Of a stretch of DNA of 44,509 nucleotides, positions 9,183 through 17,291 are shown in pieces. Below the pieces are notes generated by a model, which ran no database searches, had not been told where the DNA came from, and saw nothing but the letters and a program-made list of their open reading frames with translations. The first letter of the stretch is position 1. Each line of letters opens with the position of its first letter. The stretch is from Aliivibrio finisterrensis (GTDB taxonomy: Bacteria; Pseudomonadota; Gammaproteobacteria; Enterobacterales; Vibrionaceae). Location of the stretch: the NCBI RefSeq assembly GCF_008933155.1, contig NZ_WBVP01000023.1:1-44509 (forward strand), in the 5' to 3' direction. Both the position numbers and the translations under genes were made by a program.

Positions 9183-10478
9183 ATGACCAAATCAGCTGAA
9201 CTATTCGCAAAAGCTCAAGATAAAATTCCTGGTGGCGTAAATTCACCTGTTCGTGCTTTTGCTGGCGTTGGTGGCTCACCAATCTTTATTGAGCGTGCCG
9301 ATGGCCCATTAATTTTTGATGCCGATGGCAAAGCTTATATTGACTATGTTGGCTCTTGGGGACCAATGATCCTTGGTCACAACCATGCTGCCATTCGTGA
9401 AGCTGTAATTTCTGCAGCACAACGTGGTTTAAGTTTTGGTGCTCCAACAGAAACTGAGATTAACATGGCTGAACTCGTTTCTGAATTAGTTCCATCAATG
9501 GAACAAGTTCGCATGGTTAGCTCTGGTACAGAAGCAACAATGAGCGCCATTCGTCTTGCTCGTGGTTACACTGGCCGCGATAAAATTATGAAATTTGAAG
9601 GTTGTTACCATGGACATGCCGATAGTCTACTGGTTAAAGCCGGTTCTGGTGCGTTAACACTTGGTCAACCAAGCTCTCCTGGTGTACCTGCTGATTTTGC
9701 TAAATACACGCTAACTGCAACATTTAATAATTTAGACTCGGTTCGTGAGTTATTTGCGGCAAACAAGGGTGAGATAGCTTGTATTATCGTAGAGCCTGTC
9801 GCAGGCAATATGAACTGCATCCCTCCTGTTGAGGGCTTCCATGAAGGTCTTCGTCAAATTTGTGATGAAGAAGGCGCGCTATTAATCTTTGATGAGGTAA
9901 TGACAGGCTTCCGCGTAGCTGAAAACTGTGCTCAAGGTTTCTACAACATCAAACCAGACCTAACAACGCTGGGTAAAGTAATTGGTGGCGGTATGCCTGT
10001 TGGTGCATTTGGTGGCCGTAAAGAGGTGATGCAATACATTGCCCCTACGGGTCCTGTTTACCAAGCAGGTACGCTTTCAGGTAACCCTGTCGCAATGGCG
10101 GCTGGTTTTGCTTGCTTAAAAGTACTAACAGAAGAAGGCAATGAAAAACGCCTTGCTACTACAACAAAACAATTAGCGCTAGGCTTAAAAGAGCTGGCAA
10201 ATAAGCACGGTATCCCAATGGTAGTTAATTACGTTGGCGGTATGTTTGGTTTCTTTTTTACTGATCAAGAAACTATTACTACTTATGAAGACGTCACTAA
10301 ATGTGATATTGAAAGCTTCAAACGTTTCTTTAACCTAATGCTATCGCATGGTGTTTATCTTGCACCTTCCGCATTTGAAGCAGGGTTTACTTCTCTAGCT
10401 CATGGACCAAAAGAAATCGAAGCAACACTAGAAGCCGCTGACCGTTGTTTTGCAACAATGGCTTCGGAAGCAAAATAA
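9183..10478 (+). CDS. hemL: glutamate-1-semialdehyde 2,1-aminomutase
   Basis: A pyridoxal-phosphate enzyme of the C5 tetrapyrrole pathway that converts glutamate-1-semialdehyde to 5-aminolevulinate in the cytoplasm. The 431 residues match the family. The PLP lysine is K265 in [16 protein letters not shown]. The SSGTEAT motif near residue 117 and the [10 protein letters not shown] motif near residue 240 bind the cofactor. The start is preceded by GAGG with a rather long 10-nt gap. A TACAAT box at 9135-9140 could be its -10, but no matching -35 is visible. Confidence 0.98.
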   Translation: MTKSAELFAKAQDKIPGGVNSPVRAFAGVGGSPIFIERADGPLIFDADGKAYIDYVGSWGPMILGHNHAAIREAVISAAQRGLSFGAPTETEINMAELVSELVPSMEQVRMVSSGTEATMSAIRLARGYTGRDKIMKFEGCYHGHADSLLVKAGSGALTLGQPSSPGVPADFAKYTLTATFNNLDSVRELFAANKGEIACIIVEPVAGNMNCIPPVEGFHEGLRQICDEEGALLIFDEVMTGFRVAENCAQGFYNIKPDLTTLGKVIGGGMPVGAFGGRKEVMQYIAPTGPVYQAGTLSGNPVAMAAGFACLKVLTEEGNEKRLATTTKQLALGLKELANKHGIPMVVNYVGGMFGFFFTDQETITTYEDVTKCDIESFKRFFNLMLSHGVYLAPSAFEAGFTSLAHGPKEIEATLEAADRCFATMASEAK

Positions 10479-10496
10479 ATCTACAACGATAATGAA

Positions 10497-10530
10497 TGAA
10501 TGGTCGACTCAGTATTGAGAAGGCCATTTT
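10497..10530 (+). terminator. possible weak terminator after hemL
   Basis: An imperfect hairpin with outer AATGG/CCATT and inner CTCA/TGAG arms is followed by TTTTATT. It abuts the stop codon of the minus-strand microprotein gene. Pairing is weak and the call is tentative. Confidence 0.3.
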
Positions 10531-10639
10531 ATTGCCAGAAATACACCACCATACCTATTAGTCCAATCATAATTACAGGAATAACTGGTAATTTTATTTT
10601 TTTATTACGACTGCACGTCTCTTTATCACAACAGCCCAT
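10529..10639 (-). CDS. 36-residue cysteine-rich single-pass membrane microprotein (unrecognised)
   Basis: This short gene lies in the gap between hemL and the next permease. It starts with ATG at 10639-10637, with GGAGAG ending 5 nt upstream, which is an excellent ribosome site. It ends in TAA at 10531-10529. The product begins MGCCDKETCSR, with three cysteines in the first nine residues. A basic stretch (RNKKIK) follows, then one hydrophobic helix of about 18 residues rich in Val, Ile, Met and Gly, ending in FWQ. The positive charge just before the helix predicts the Cys-rich tail stays in the cytoplasm. I do not recognise a named family. The role could be metal or redox sensing or membrane-complex modulation, but that is speculation. 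Confidence 0.65.
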   Translation of the reverse strand: MGCCDKETCSRNKKIKLPVIPVIMIGLIGMVVYFWQ

Positions 10640-10738
10640 CGTTACTCTCCATTATTCTTGCTAAGCTAACCAAGTACCTATATAACTTAACTCACTGTCA
10701 GTATTTATAAATAGCTAACCGCATCATAAGGGAATAAT

Positions 10739-11824
10739 GTGTCTCATTTCAATAAACTAAATTCCAGTCATTGGGTTTTAATCGCAGCTTTACTTGCTGC
10801 CAGTTACGCATGTTTTTTATTAATACAACCATACCTAAGCCCTATCATTCTCGCTTTTATTATGTCTCTTTTATTTGCGCCATTGCACAATAAAATCAGT
10901 CAGAAACTGTCTAACAGCCCAAACAGTGCCGCTATCTTATCCTGCATGGCTCTCACTTTTATTATTGCTATTCCTTTGTTTTTTGTTTTTGTTGCTATCG
11001 TACAGCAAGGGGCTACTTTTTCTAAAGAAGCTTATCATTGGGTTACCGAAGGTGGCGTTCAAGCGTTATTTGAGCATCCTTTAGTTTCTCAAATATTAGC
11101 CTTTTTTAATAAGCACTTACCTTTTGATGCTATTGATCCTGCTGAAATAACCCAAAAAGTAGCTCAATTAGCCTCTCAGGTTGGTACTAGAGTCGTTGGT
11201 GTTAGCGCCCAGATCCTTGGGGATATCACCAATGTATTAATGAACTTCTTTTTAATGCTCTTTGTGCTTTTTTTCTTATTACGCGATCAAGATAAGATTA
11301 TCTCAGCATTTCGACACGTTCTCCCCCTTTCAAGAAGCCAAGAAGATCGTTTACTTGATGAAATTGAAGCGGTATCAAAATCAGCCGTACTAGGCTCGTT
11401 CTTGACAGCCATCGCTCAAGGTTTAGCTGGCGGCTTTGCTATGTGGTTAGCTGGGTTTCCGGGTTTATTCTGGGGAACTATGATGGGCTTTGCTTCATTC
11501 ATTCCAGTGGTCGGCACCGCACTGATTTGGGTTCCAGCGGCGATTTATTTACTACTAACAAATCAATGGGAATGGGCATTGTTCTTAACGGTTTGGGGGG
11601 TTGCAGTGGTAGGTTCAATTGACAACATCGTACGACCATTATTAATGCAAGGTAATTCAGGAATGAATACATTACTTATTTTCTTTTCTTTATTAGGCGG
11701 AATCCACTTATATGGTTTAATCGGCTTAATTTATGGCCCTATTATTTTCGCTCTAACATTGGTGTTATTTAATATGTATGAGACTGAATTTAAATATTTT
11801 TTAGACCAGCAGGATAAAAATTAA
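10739..11824 (+). CDS. AI-2E/PerM-family membrane transporter
   Basis: A 361-residue inner-membrane protein of the AI-2E exporter superfamily (PerM, YdiK and TqsA relatives). Two N-terminal hydrophobic helices are followed by a third near residue 65. A soluble region of about 85 residues comes next, then a C-terminal bundle including the family stretch GSIDNIVRPLLMQG (around residues 298-311) and GLIGLIYGPII. Members have been linked to AI-2 release, osmolyte or Na+ export, so substrate cannot be inferred. The start is GTG with AGGGA 5 nt upstream; an ATG two bases earlier is in another frame. Confidence 0.85.
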   Translation: MSHFNKLNSSHWVLIAALLAASYACFLLIQPYLSPIILAFIMSLLFAPLHNKISQKLSNSPNSAAILSCMALTFIIAIPLFFVFVAIVQQGATFSKEAYHWVTEGGVQALFEHPLVSQILAFFNKHLPFDAIDPAEITQKVAQLASQVGTRVVGVSAQILGDITNVLMNFFLMLFVLFFLLRDQDKIISAFRHVLPLSRSQEDRLLDEIEAVSKSAVLGSFLTAIAQGLAGGFAMWLAGFPGLFWGTMMGFASFIPVVGTALIWVPAAIYLLLTNQWEWALFLTVWGVAVVGSIDNIVRPLLMQGNSGMNTLLIFFSLLGGIHLYGLIGLIYGPIIFALTLVLFNMYETEFKYFLDQQDKN

Positions 11825-11838
11825 CCCCTTAAGAACCA

Positions 11839-12006
11839 TTAATACCATTCTGGATAAGTAGTTGTTCAGATAATTGCTTAGGAAAAATCGATTAGAGCAA
11901 GGCATAAATTACAGTAACTAGTGGATCTAATTACAAAATTTATAACGCTGATATAATCGATTTTAACAAGCAAGAATGATCAAATACTTATGTAGATTGG
12001 TATAAA
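11839..12006. repeat. 168-bp MITE-like element with ~60-bp imperfect terminal inverted repeats
   Basis: The left end begins TTAATACCATTCTGGATAAG. The right end, read on the minus strand, begins TTTATACCAATCTACATAAG. The two ends stay alignable for about 60 bases, with shared blocks ATACCA, TCT, ATAAGTA, TTG, TTGCTTG/A and AAAATCGATTA. The centre has no coding potential. This is the structure of a non-autonomous miniature element or of an RNA-folding intergenic repeat. It lies between the AI-2E-type gene and rsmC. No second copy is seen in this window. Confidence 0.65.
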
Positions 12007-12008
12007 TA

Positions 12009-12052
12009 GAGGCTGTATTTATTTACTCTTATAAACAGCCTCTTACTTTTCT
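12009..12052 (+). terminator. terminator upstream of rsmC
   Basis: GAGGCTG (12009-12015) pairs with CAGCCTC (12036-12042), with an inner TTTAT/ATAAA helix. TTACTTTTCTTTTTC follows. It probably ends transcription of the upstream permease gene; a leader role for rsmC cannot be excluded. Confidence 0.7.
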
Positions 12053-12112
12053 TTTTCTTCCCTTTGCTTTGTGCGACAATCTCGTCAGTTTTTGTATTTT
12101 TTCGAGGCCACT

Positions 12113-13132
12113 ATGTCTTACTCAGCTCCAAGTCAAATCACTCAACGTCAACTTGCTTATTTTGAAGGCAAAAACGTTCTCATTGCTGGTGAACTTATTG
12201 ATGACTTCCCACTGGAGTTAGCCAAACATTGTGCTTCAACATCAATTTTTACGACTAACTATGGCTACTATAAACAGTTTGAAAACAATGACAGTATTGA
12301 CTGCCATTTTGGTTCTGAGTTAACTGAAAATACCAATGCCGATATGCTCCTACTTTATTGGCCAAAAGCAAAAGCTGAAGCTGAATATCTACTAATGATG
12401 CTATTAGCTAAATTAGGTAAAGGAACTGAAATTGTTGTTGTTGGTGAAAATAGAAGTGGCGTAAAAAGCATTGAAAAAATGTTTGCTGATTTTGGACCAA
12501 TAAATAAATTTGATTCTGCTCGTCGCTGCAGCTTTTATTGGGGTCAATGTACAGAATCAGTACCCGCTTTTAACCTACAATCGTGGTTTAAAGAGTATCA
12601 AGTTCAATTTGAAGAACACACAATTGAAGTAAGAAGCTTACCAGGCGTATTTAGCCATGGTGAATTTGATAAAGGCTCTGAGCTTTTATTGCAAACACTA
12701 CCTATTTTACGTGGCCATGTACTTGATTTTGGTTGTGGCGCAGGCGTTTTAGGCTCTGTAATGAAAACATTAAACCCTAAAATTCATTTAGATATGGTAG
12801 ATATCAGTGCGCTTGCGATTGCCTCATCAATTGAAACACTAAAAGCAAATAACCTTGATGGTAAAGTATTTGCGAGTGATGTGTATTCTGATACTAAAGA
12901 GAATTACCAATTTATTGTCAGTAATCCCCCCTTTCATGCAGGTTTAAAGACACACTACTCTTCGACAGAAGAGCTACTAGAAAAAGCACCACAAAACCTA
13001 ACTCATGAAGGCCAATTGATTTTAGTTGCGAATAGTTTCTTACAATATCCACCTATTATTGAAAAAGCTTTTGGGGAATGCTTAACCCTAGCAAAAAATA
13101 ACAAATTTAAAATTTACGCCGCACAAAAATAA
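12113..13132 (+). CDS. rsmC: 16S rRNA m2G1207 methyltransferase RsmC
   Basis: A SAM-dependent methyltransferase that modifies G1207 of 16S rRNA in the 30S subunit. The protein has 339 residues from this start, close to the family length (E. coli 343). An N-terminal degenerate methyltransferase-like domain is followed by a C-terminal catalytic domain. The catalytic domain carries the SAM motif [12 protein letters not shown] and the guanine-N2 motif SNPPFHAG. I chose the ATG at 12113 because CGAGG sits 5 nt upstream and the family starts here. The frame stays open to an ATG at 12071, which would add 14 unlikely residues. Confidence 0.93.
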   Translation: MSYSAPSQITQRQLAYFEGKNVLIAGELIDDFPLELAKHCASTSIFTTNYGYYKQFENNDSIDCHFGSELTENTNADMLLLYWPKAKAEAEYLLMMLLAKLGKGTEIVVVGENRSGVKSIEKMFADFGPINKFDSARRCSFYWGQCTESVPAFNLQSWFKEYQVQFEEHTIEVRSLPGVFSHGEFDKGSELLLQTLPILRGHVLDFGCGAGVLGSVMKTLNPKIHLDMVDISALAIASSIETLKANNLDGKVFASDVYSDTKENYQFIVSNPPFHAGLKTHYSSTEELLEKAPQNLTHEGQLILVANSFLQYPPIIEKAFGECLTLAKNNKFKIYAAQK

Positions 13133-13157
13133 TCTAGCACCCCGCCGCACTTTACTC

Positions 13158-13204
13158 TTCTGCTGCTTGATTTTTAACGTAATTTACGTATAAGAGCAGC
13201 AGAA
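13158..13204 (+). other. long hairpin between rsmC and chiS
   Basis: TTCTGCTGCT (13158-13167) pairs perfectly with AGCAGCAGAA (13195-13204). The 27-nt apical region includes a second palindrome, ACGTAATTTACGT. No T run follows, so it is not a standard terminator. It lies 92 bp before the chiS start and could be a leader structure or a factor-dependent end of rsmC. Confidence 0.55.
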
Positions 13205-13295
13205 CTTCTCGTTAATATTCATCATAACAATAACTACTGACACGTTAATTGTGTCAATTCCGCTGAATGGATCACAGTGTAAACCAGGCTTAAAT

Positions 13296-16200
13296 ATGGA
13301 AAAAAAACAACACTTTAAACGTCTTCAAAATACGTTAATGATTGCCTTTCTTGCGTTAAGTATTACGCCATTGTCAATTATTGCTATTTTCTTCCTTCAC
13401 TCTCACAGTCAAGATTTAGCAACTCAAAGTACTGCCCACCTAGTTTCGTTAAGGGACAATAAAGAACAACAAATAACGGACTATTTCAAAGCAAAAAAGT
13501 CTGAAGTATTGGGCTTTGCACGCTCTGAACTTGCCAATGCGAGTGGTGGTCGATTCTACGGTCTCGTCAGTGCTTTTCCTCATTTAGGTAGCTCTATAGA
13601 AAGCGCCAGAGAAAACGCTCAGCAACGATATATAGAAGGATCGGGGAATAAGATCCGCACCAGTATTTTACCAGAATCTAATTCTTATATTGGTAGTGAG
13701 CGCTATCGTCTTTTGCATAAGCGTTATCACTGGGCATACCAAGAACTACTAAAACGCTCTGACTTTACTGATATTCTTCTTGTTGATATTGACGGTAATG
13801 TTGTTTATTCCACAAAAAAAGAAGATAACTACGGCACCAATTTACTCACAGGTAAATATAAAAATACGGCTCTAGAAAAAACCTATAGCCAAGTACGAGA
13901 TATGATGAAAGAAACGAAGAATAAAGAAAACATTCCGATTATCTTCTCTGATTTCTCTTACATCAATAATGAGAACATCTCCTGGTTCGCCGCACCTATC
14001 GTGCAACAAGGCTACTTGCATAGTTTCGTTCTTTTTAAACTTCCAAATACTGGTTTATCTAACCTGTTAGTTAATAAAGAAAATAGTTCGATAAAAACCT
14101 ACTTTGTTGGTGAAGACTCTTACTCTCGTATTAACAATAATGATACAAAGAAAAATTTATCTAAAAATATAATTGCAGCACTTTCAGGGAAAACTAGTGT
14201 TGGCAGCTTTATTGATAAAAAAGATAAAAATGTATTGGCTGCGTTTACTCCTATTACTATTGATAACCATACTTGGGGGCTATCTATTGAGTTGCCTGAA
14301 AAAGAAGCATTTGCACGTATTCAGCAATTAGAGCAGATTTTTATTGTTGCTATGATTATTGCAATTGTCAGTGTTGTTATCGCTTCACATTTCCTATCTA
14401 ATTCGATTACCGCGCCTCTTTTACGCCTCACTTGGGCTGCAGAGCGTGTTTCTGCCGGGGATCTAGACCAAGATATGATCAGCACTGACAGAAAAGATGA
14501 GATCGGTCGTCTGGCCGTCAGTTTTGCTCGTATGCAACGTTCAATTAGAGAAAAGATTCAACTAATAAAGGCGCAGAACGAAGAGTTAGAAGCTAACCTT
14601 GCTCTTATTCAAAATAAAAATAAAGAACTGGAAGCTACAGATAAGTTGAAGGATGAGTTTCTCGCAACCACATCTCACGAGTTAAGAACGCCATTACATG
14701 GCATGGTTGGTATTGCTGAAGCGCTCTACACTGGTGCAAATGGTCCAATATCAGCTTCTCATCGACACCAATTAGAGATAATCATTAACAGCGGTCAAAG
14801 GCTAACTAATTTAGTTAACGATCTGTTGGACTACCATAAAATGCGTCATGGTAATCTGGATATTAACCGCCATGTAGCAGATCTATCTGCAGCAACAAGT
14901 CTAGTCCTCGAATTATCACAACACTTACTTGGCAATAAACCTATTCGTATCATTAACCAAGTAGATAAATCATTACCTTCTGTATATGCCGATGAACAGC
15001 GTCTTGAGCAAGTTCTCTACAATTTAATTGGCAATGCCATTAAGTATACCTCAGAAGGTAAAATTGTAATTTCAGCTAGCGTCGTTGACCAATGTTTAAG
15101 AGTGCAAGTTGTCGATACTGGGCATGGTATCCCCGCCGATGAATTAGAGCATATTTTTGAGCCATTGATTCAAGCAGGACATGACTCAAATCGCTACCGC
15201 CAAGGCTCTGGACTCGGTTTATCAATTAGCCGCCAACTCATTGAACTCATGGGCGGCTCTCTCTATGTAAGCAGTCAACCAATGGTTGGGGCTACTTTTA
15301 GCTTTACGATTCCTTTAGCAACAAAAGAGCAAATACAGCATCATAAATTGCTTACTAAAGAAGACATAGCTCATTATCAAACACCTGAGAAGTTAGAATA
15401 CAATCTGGATGAATTAGAGGAAGAAATCTCTGAAAATCCTGATGGTCCCTTACTTTTAGTTGCCGATGATGAACCTGTAAATCTTCAAGTATTAAGTAGC
15501 TTTTTAAAACTTGAGGGCTATCGCGTTAAAACAGCAAATGACGGACCTGAAACCCTGCAAGTACTAAAAGAAGAAAAGCCAGAATTATTATTATTAGATG
15601 TAATGATGCCAGGTATGAGTGGTTATGAGGTGTGTCAGTCATTAAGACAAGAATACAATCATTCACAACTACCAATCATCATGCTCACTGCACTAAATCA
15701 AACTCAAGATCGTGTGAGAGGATTTGAATCTGGTGCTAACGACTATTTAAGTAAACCCTTTAATAAACAAGAATTAGCCGCCAGAATTAAAGCGCATATT
15801 CAGGCAAGTAAAACTGAAGGATTTATTAATGAAAACAGCCGATTACTACAAGAAATACGTCATAGAGAAAAAGTAGAAGCCAGCTTACTAGAAACACAAA
15901 CACATATTTTAGAGCAATTAAATCATGCTCATGAGGCTATTATTTGCGCTAAAAAAGATGGCAACATTCAATATGTTAATCACGCAGCAGCTAAGCTATT
16001 CCAAAGAACAGAAGAGCAACTAACTCGCTACTCTATTGATGAACTGATTGCCAAACGAAGCTTAATTGAAAGTAAGCAAAATCACAGAGGTAATATTGAT
16101 GTTTATATTGATGGTGGAATAGAGCAAATTAATGCAGACCTTTTGCATCTACCAGCAGAGTCTGGTTTATCATTAATGCTCATCGTAAGTCATAAACATG

Positions 16201-16673
16201 AAGCCAGTGAGCAGAGAATTCATGATTTAGAAAGCGCTGTTGAAGCACTTTCTGCCTTTGCGTTTGACGGAGATAAACAGAAATTAGATTCCCTTTCTTT
16301 GCTTAGTGGTGATATTGCTCAATTGGTTACAAAGGCTAATGAAAATAAAGATGATAAAGGCACCATTATGCGTGAGTTAATTGTCGATGGTATGACTTCA
16401 GGGCTGCATTATTGGGAAGAGTCAACAGGGCAAACTAAATACTCTTTAGCCGAAGAGAGTGGATTATGGCGAGTTTACCTTGATAGAAGCACATTACAAA
16501 CACGAACTCTCGATAAGTATTTACGCGTTGAAACATTACCTAAAACACCAAGGTGGCGCACGGTAATAAGCACTCTAGAGTATATTTTAACGCATTGTGA
16601 ACAGCACAATACCCAACGAGAAAAACTCGTTAGAATTAAAGACAAACTTAAAATACTCATTGCATCAGCCTAA
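13296..16673 (+). CDS. chiS: chitin-responsive hybrid sensor kinase ChiS
   Basis: Master regulator of chitin utilisation, known from V. cholerae to be held inactive by CBP and to bind the chb promoter directly. The protein has 1125 residues (V. cholerae about 1129). In order: TM1 (about 10-32), a periplasmic sensor domain to about 345, TM2 (VAMIIAIVSVVIA), HAMP, HisKA with H461 in TTSHELRTPLHG, and HATPase with DTGHGIP. A receiver domain has D768 in LLLLDVMMPG, and a C-terminal part of about 200 residues corresponds to the noncanonical DNA-binding domain. The ATG at 13296 has AGG 7 nt upstream. The open frame extends to a GTG at 13251 with no ribosome site. It lies directly upstream of the chb operon. 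Confidence 0.95.
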   Translation: MEKKQHFKRLQNTLMIAFLALSITPLSIIAIFFLHSHSQDLATQSTAHLVSLRDNKEQQITDYFKAKKSEVLGFARSELANASGGRFYGLVSAFPHLGSSIESARENAQQRYIEGSGNKIRTSILPESNSYIGSERYRLLHKRYHWAYQELLKRSDFTDILLVDIDGNVVYSTKKEDNYGTNLLTGKYKNTALEKTYSQVRDMMKETKNKENIPIIFSDFSYINNENISWFAAPIVQQGYLHSFVLFKLPNTGLSNLLVNKENSSIKTYFVGEDSYSRINNNDTKKNLSKNIIAALSGKTSVGSFIDKKDKNVLAAFTPITIDNHTWGLSIELPEKEAFARIQQLEQIFIVAMIIAIVSVVIASHFLSNSITAPLLRLTWAAERVSAGDLDQDMISTDRKDEIGRLAVSFARMQRSIREKIQLIKAQNEELEANLALIQNKNKELEATDKLKDEFLATTSHELRTPLHGMVGIAEALYTGANGPISASHRHQLEIIINSGQRLTNLVNDLLDYHKMRHGNLDINRHVADLSAATSLVLELSQHLLGNKPIRIINQVDKSLPSVYADEQRLEQVLYNLIGNAIKYTSEGKIVISASVVDQCLRVQVVDTGHGIPADELEHIFEPLIQAGHDSNRYRQGSGLGLSISRQLIELMGGSLYVSSQPMVGATFSFTIPLATKEQIQHHKLLTKEDIAHYQTPEKLEYNLDELEEEISENPDGPLLLVADDEPVNLQVLSSFLKLEGYRVKTANDGPETLQVLKEEKPELLLLDVMMPGMSGYEVCQSLRQEYNHSQLPIIMLTALNQTQDRVRGFESGANDYLSKPFNKQELAARIKAHIQASKTEGFINENSRLLQEIRHREKVEASLLETQTHILEQLNHAHEAIICAKKDGNIQYVNHAAAKLFQRTEEQLTRYSIDELIAKRSLIESKQNHRGNIDVYIDGGIEQINADLLHLPAESGLSLMLIVSHKHEASEQRIHDLESAVEALSAFAFDGDKQKLDSLSLLSGDIAQLVTKANENKDDKGTIMRELIVDGMTSGLHYWEESTGQTKYSLAEESGLWRVYLDRSTLQTRTLDKYLRVETLPKTPRWRTVISTLEYILTHCEQHNTQREKLVRIKDKLKILIASA

Positions 16674-16695
16674 ATTATTCTATTTTTCCCTCAAT

Positions 16696-16727
16696 AAAAA
16701 CCTACAATTATTTGTAGGTTTTTTTTA
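16696..16727 (+). terminator. chiS rho-independent terminator
   Basis: CCTACAA (16701-16707) pairs with TTGTAGG (16712-16718). Flanking A and T runs extend the stem and form a long U-tract. Confidence 0.85.
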
Positions 16728-16966
16728 TCTTTAAAAATTATCATGGCGAAATAAGACTTCCAAAATCTATTCTTAATACCGCTAAATTTACGAATATCAG
16801 TACTTAACACCCTAGATTTAATCAGTTTGTCATAATTATGAGAAGCGAATCACAACAAATTTAATGTGATAATTTTAGCGATAAAATTAACGTTCAAGAT
16901 CACTAGTGACCCCTATCACTATCTACCAAGTTATAGTTACAAACCACAACTAGAAAGAGATAAAAG

Positions 16967-16978
16967 GTGAGTAAGCAC
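16967..16978 (+). promoter_or_regulatory. candidate SlmA operator
   Basis: GTGAGTAAGCAC matches the SlmA consensus GTGAGTACTCAC at 10 of 12 positions. SlmA, the nucleoid-occlusion factor, is a direct activator of chb in V. cholerae. The site is about 310 bp before the CBP start and about 180 bp before the putative -10. Confidence 0.5.
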
Positions 16979-17066
16979 TAACACTTCACTTTATAGTACA
17001 GCATATACATGGGTAGCATCACATTATGGAATTAGCTCAAATAACGAACAAGATTGTTAAAAGTAA

Positions 17067-17107
17067 CGTTTTTAACGTTAAATTTAATTATTTTGCCGTT
17101 TTTAACG
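17067..17107 (+). promoter_or_regulatory. paired direct repeats, candidate ChiS operator
   Basis: CGTTTTTAACG occurs at 17067-17077 and again at 17097-17107. Each copy is followed by one variable base, TAA, two variable bases and TAA or TTAA-like sequence. The 30-bp spacing is nearly three helical turns. A partial third copy, ACGTTTT, lies at 17121. The assignment to ChiS is inference from position and from ChiS acting here in V. cholerae. Confidence 0.5.
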
Positions 17108-17291
17108 GTAATCTAAATTGACGTTTTCATGCAAAAGCGCTTTTCTATACATGCCCAAGGCCTACAGGCCACTCAAAAAACATTTAAAGGCAATTTGGAA
17201 AAATGGATTTGAGGTAGGTCTTTAATGTGTGTTTATCAAATTGATAAAGACGTATATATCGTGAAACTAAAGCAAAGAGTAAGGAACAGCT

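Larger units (their letters stand above)
16728..17291 (+). promoter_or_regulatory. chb operon control region and leader
   Basis: This 564-bp gene-free stretch separates chiS from the CBP gene. In V. cholerae the corresponding promoter is activated by ChiS, SlmA and CRP. Visible here are a palindrome TCACTAGTGA (16900-16909), a SlmA-like site (16967-16978) and two exact 11-bp repeats (17067 and 17097). There is also a perfect 12-bp palindrome AAAAGCGCTTTT (17133-17144) abutting a TATACA box (17146-17151), and an inverted repeat in the presumed leader (17232-17248). No convincing -35 is present, as expected for an activator-dependent promoter, and I could not find a good CRP site. A leader of about 130 nt precedes the CBP start. 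Confidence 0.7.

Noticed and set aside
13251-13295. GTG start 45 bp upstream for ChiS
   Set aside because: No ribosome site is visible before it, and the downstream ATG gives a length close to V. cholerae ChiS.
16737-16756. NagC-like sequence ending GCGAAATAAG
   Set aside because: Only one half resembles the NagC box; the palindrome is poor and the position is very far from the operon start.
17026-17121. 31-codon open frame in the chb control region
   Set aside because: No ribosome site precedes it and it overlaps the exact repeats that look like operators.
16728-17291. CRP site in the chb promoter
   Set aside because: Several TGTGA or TCACA half-sites exist (16865, about 17016), but none pairs with a good second half at 6-bp spacing.
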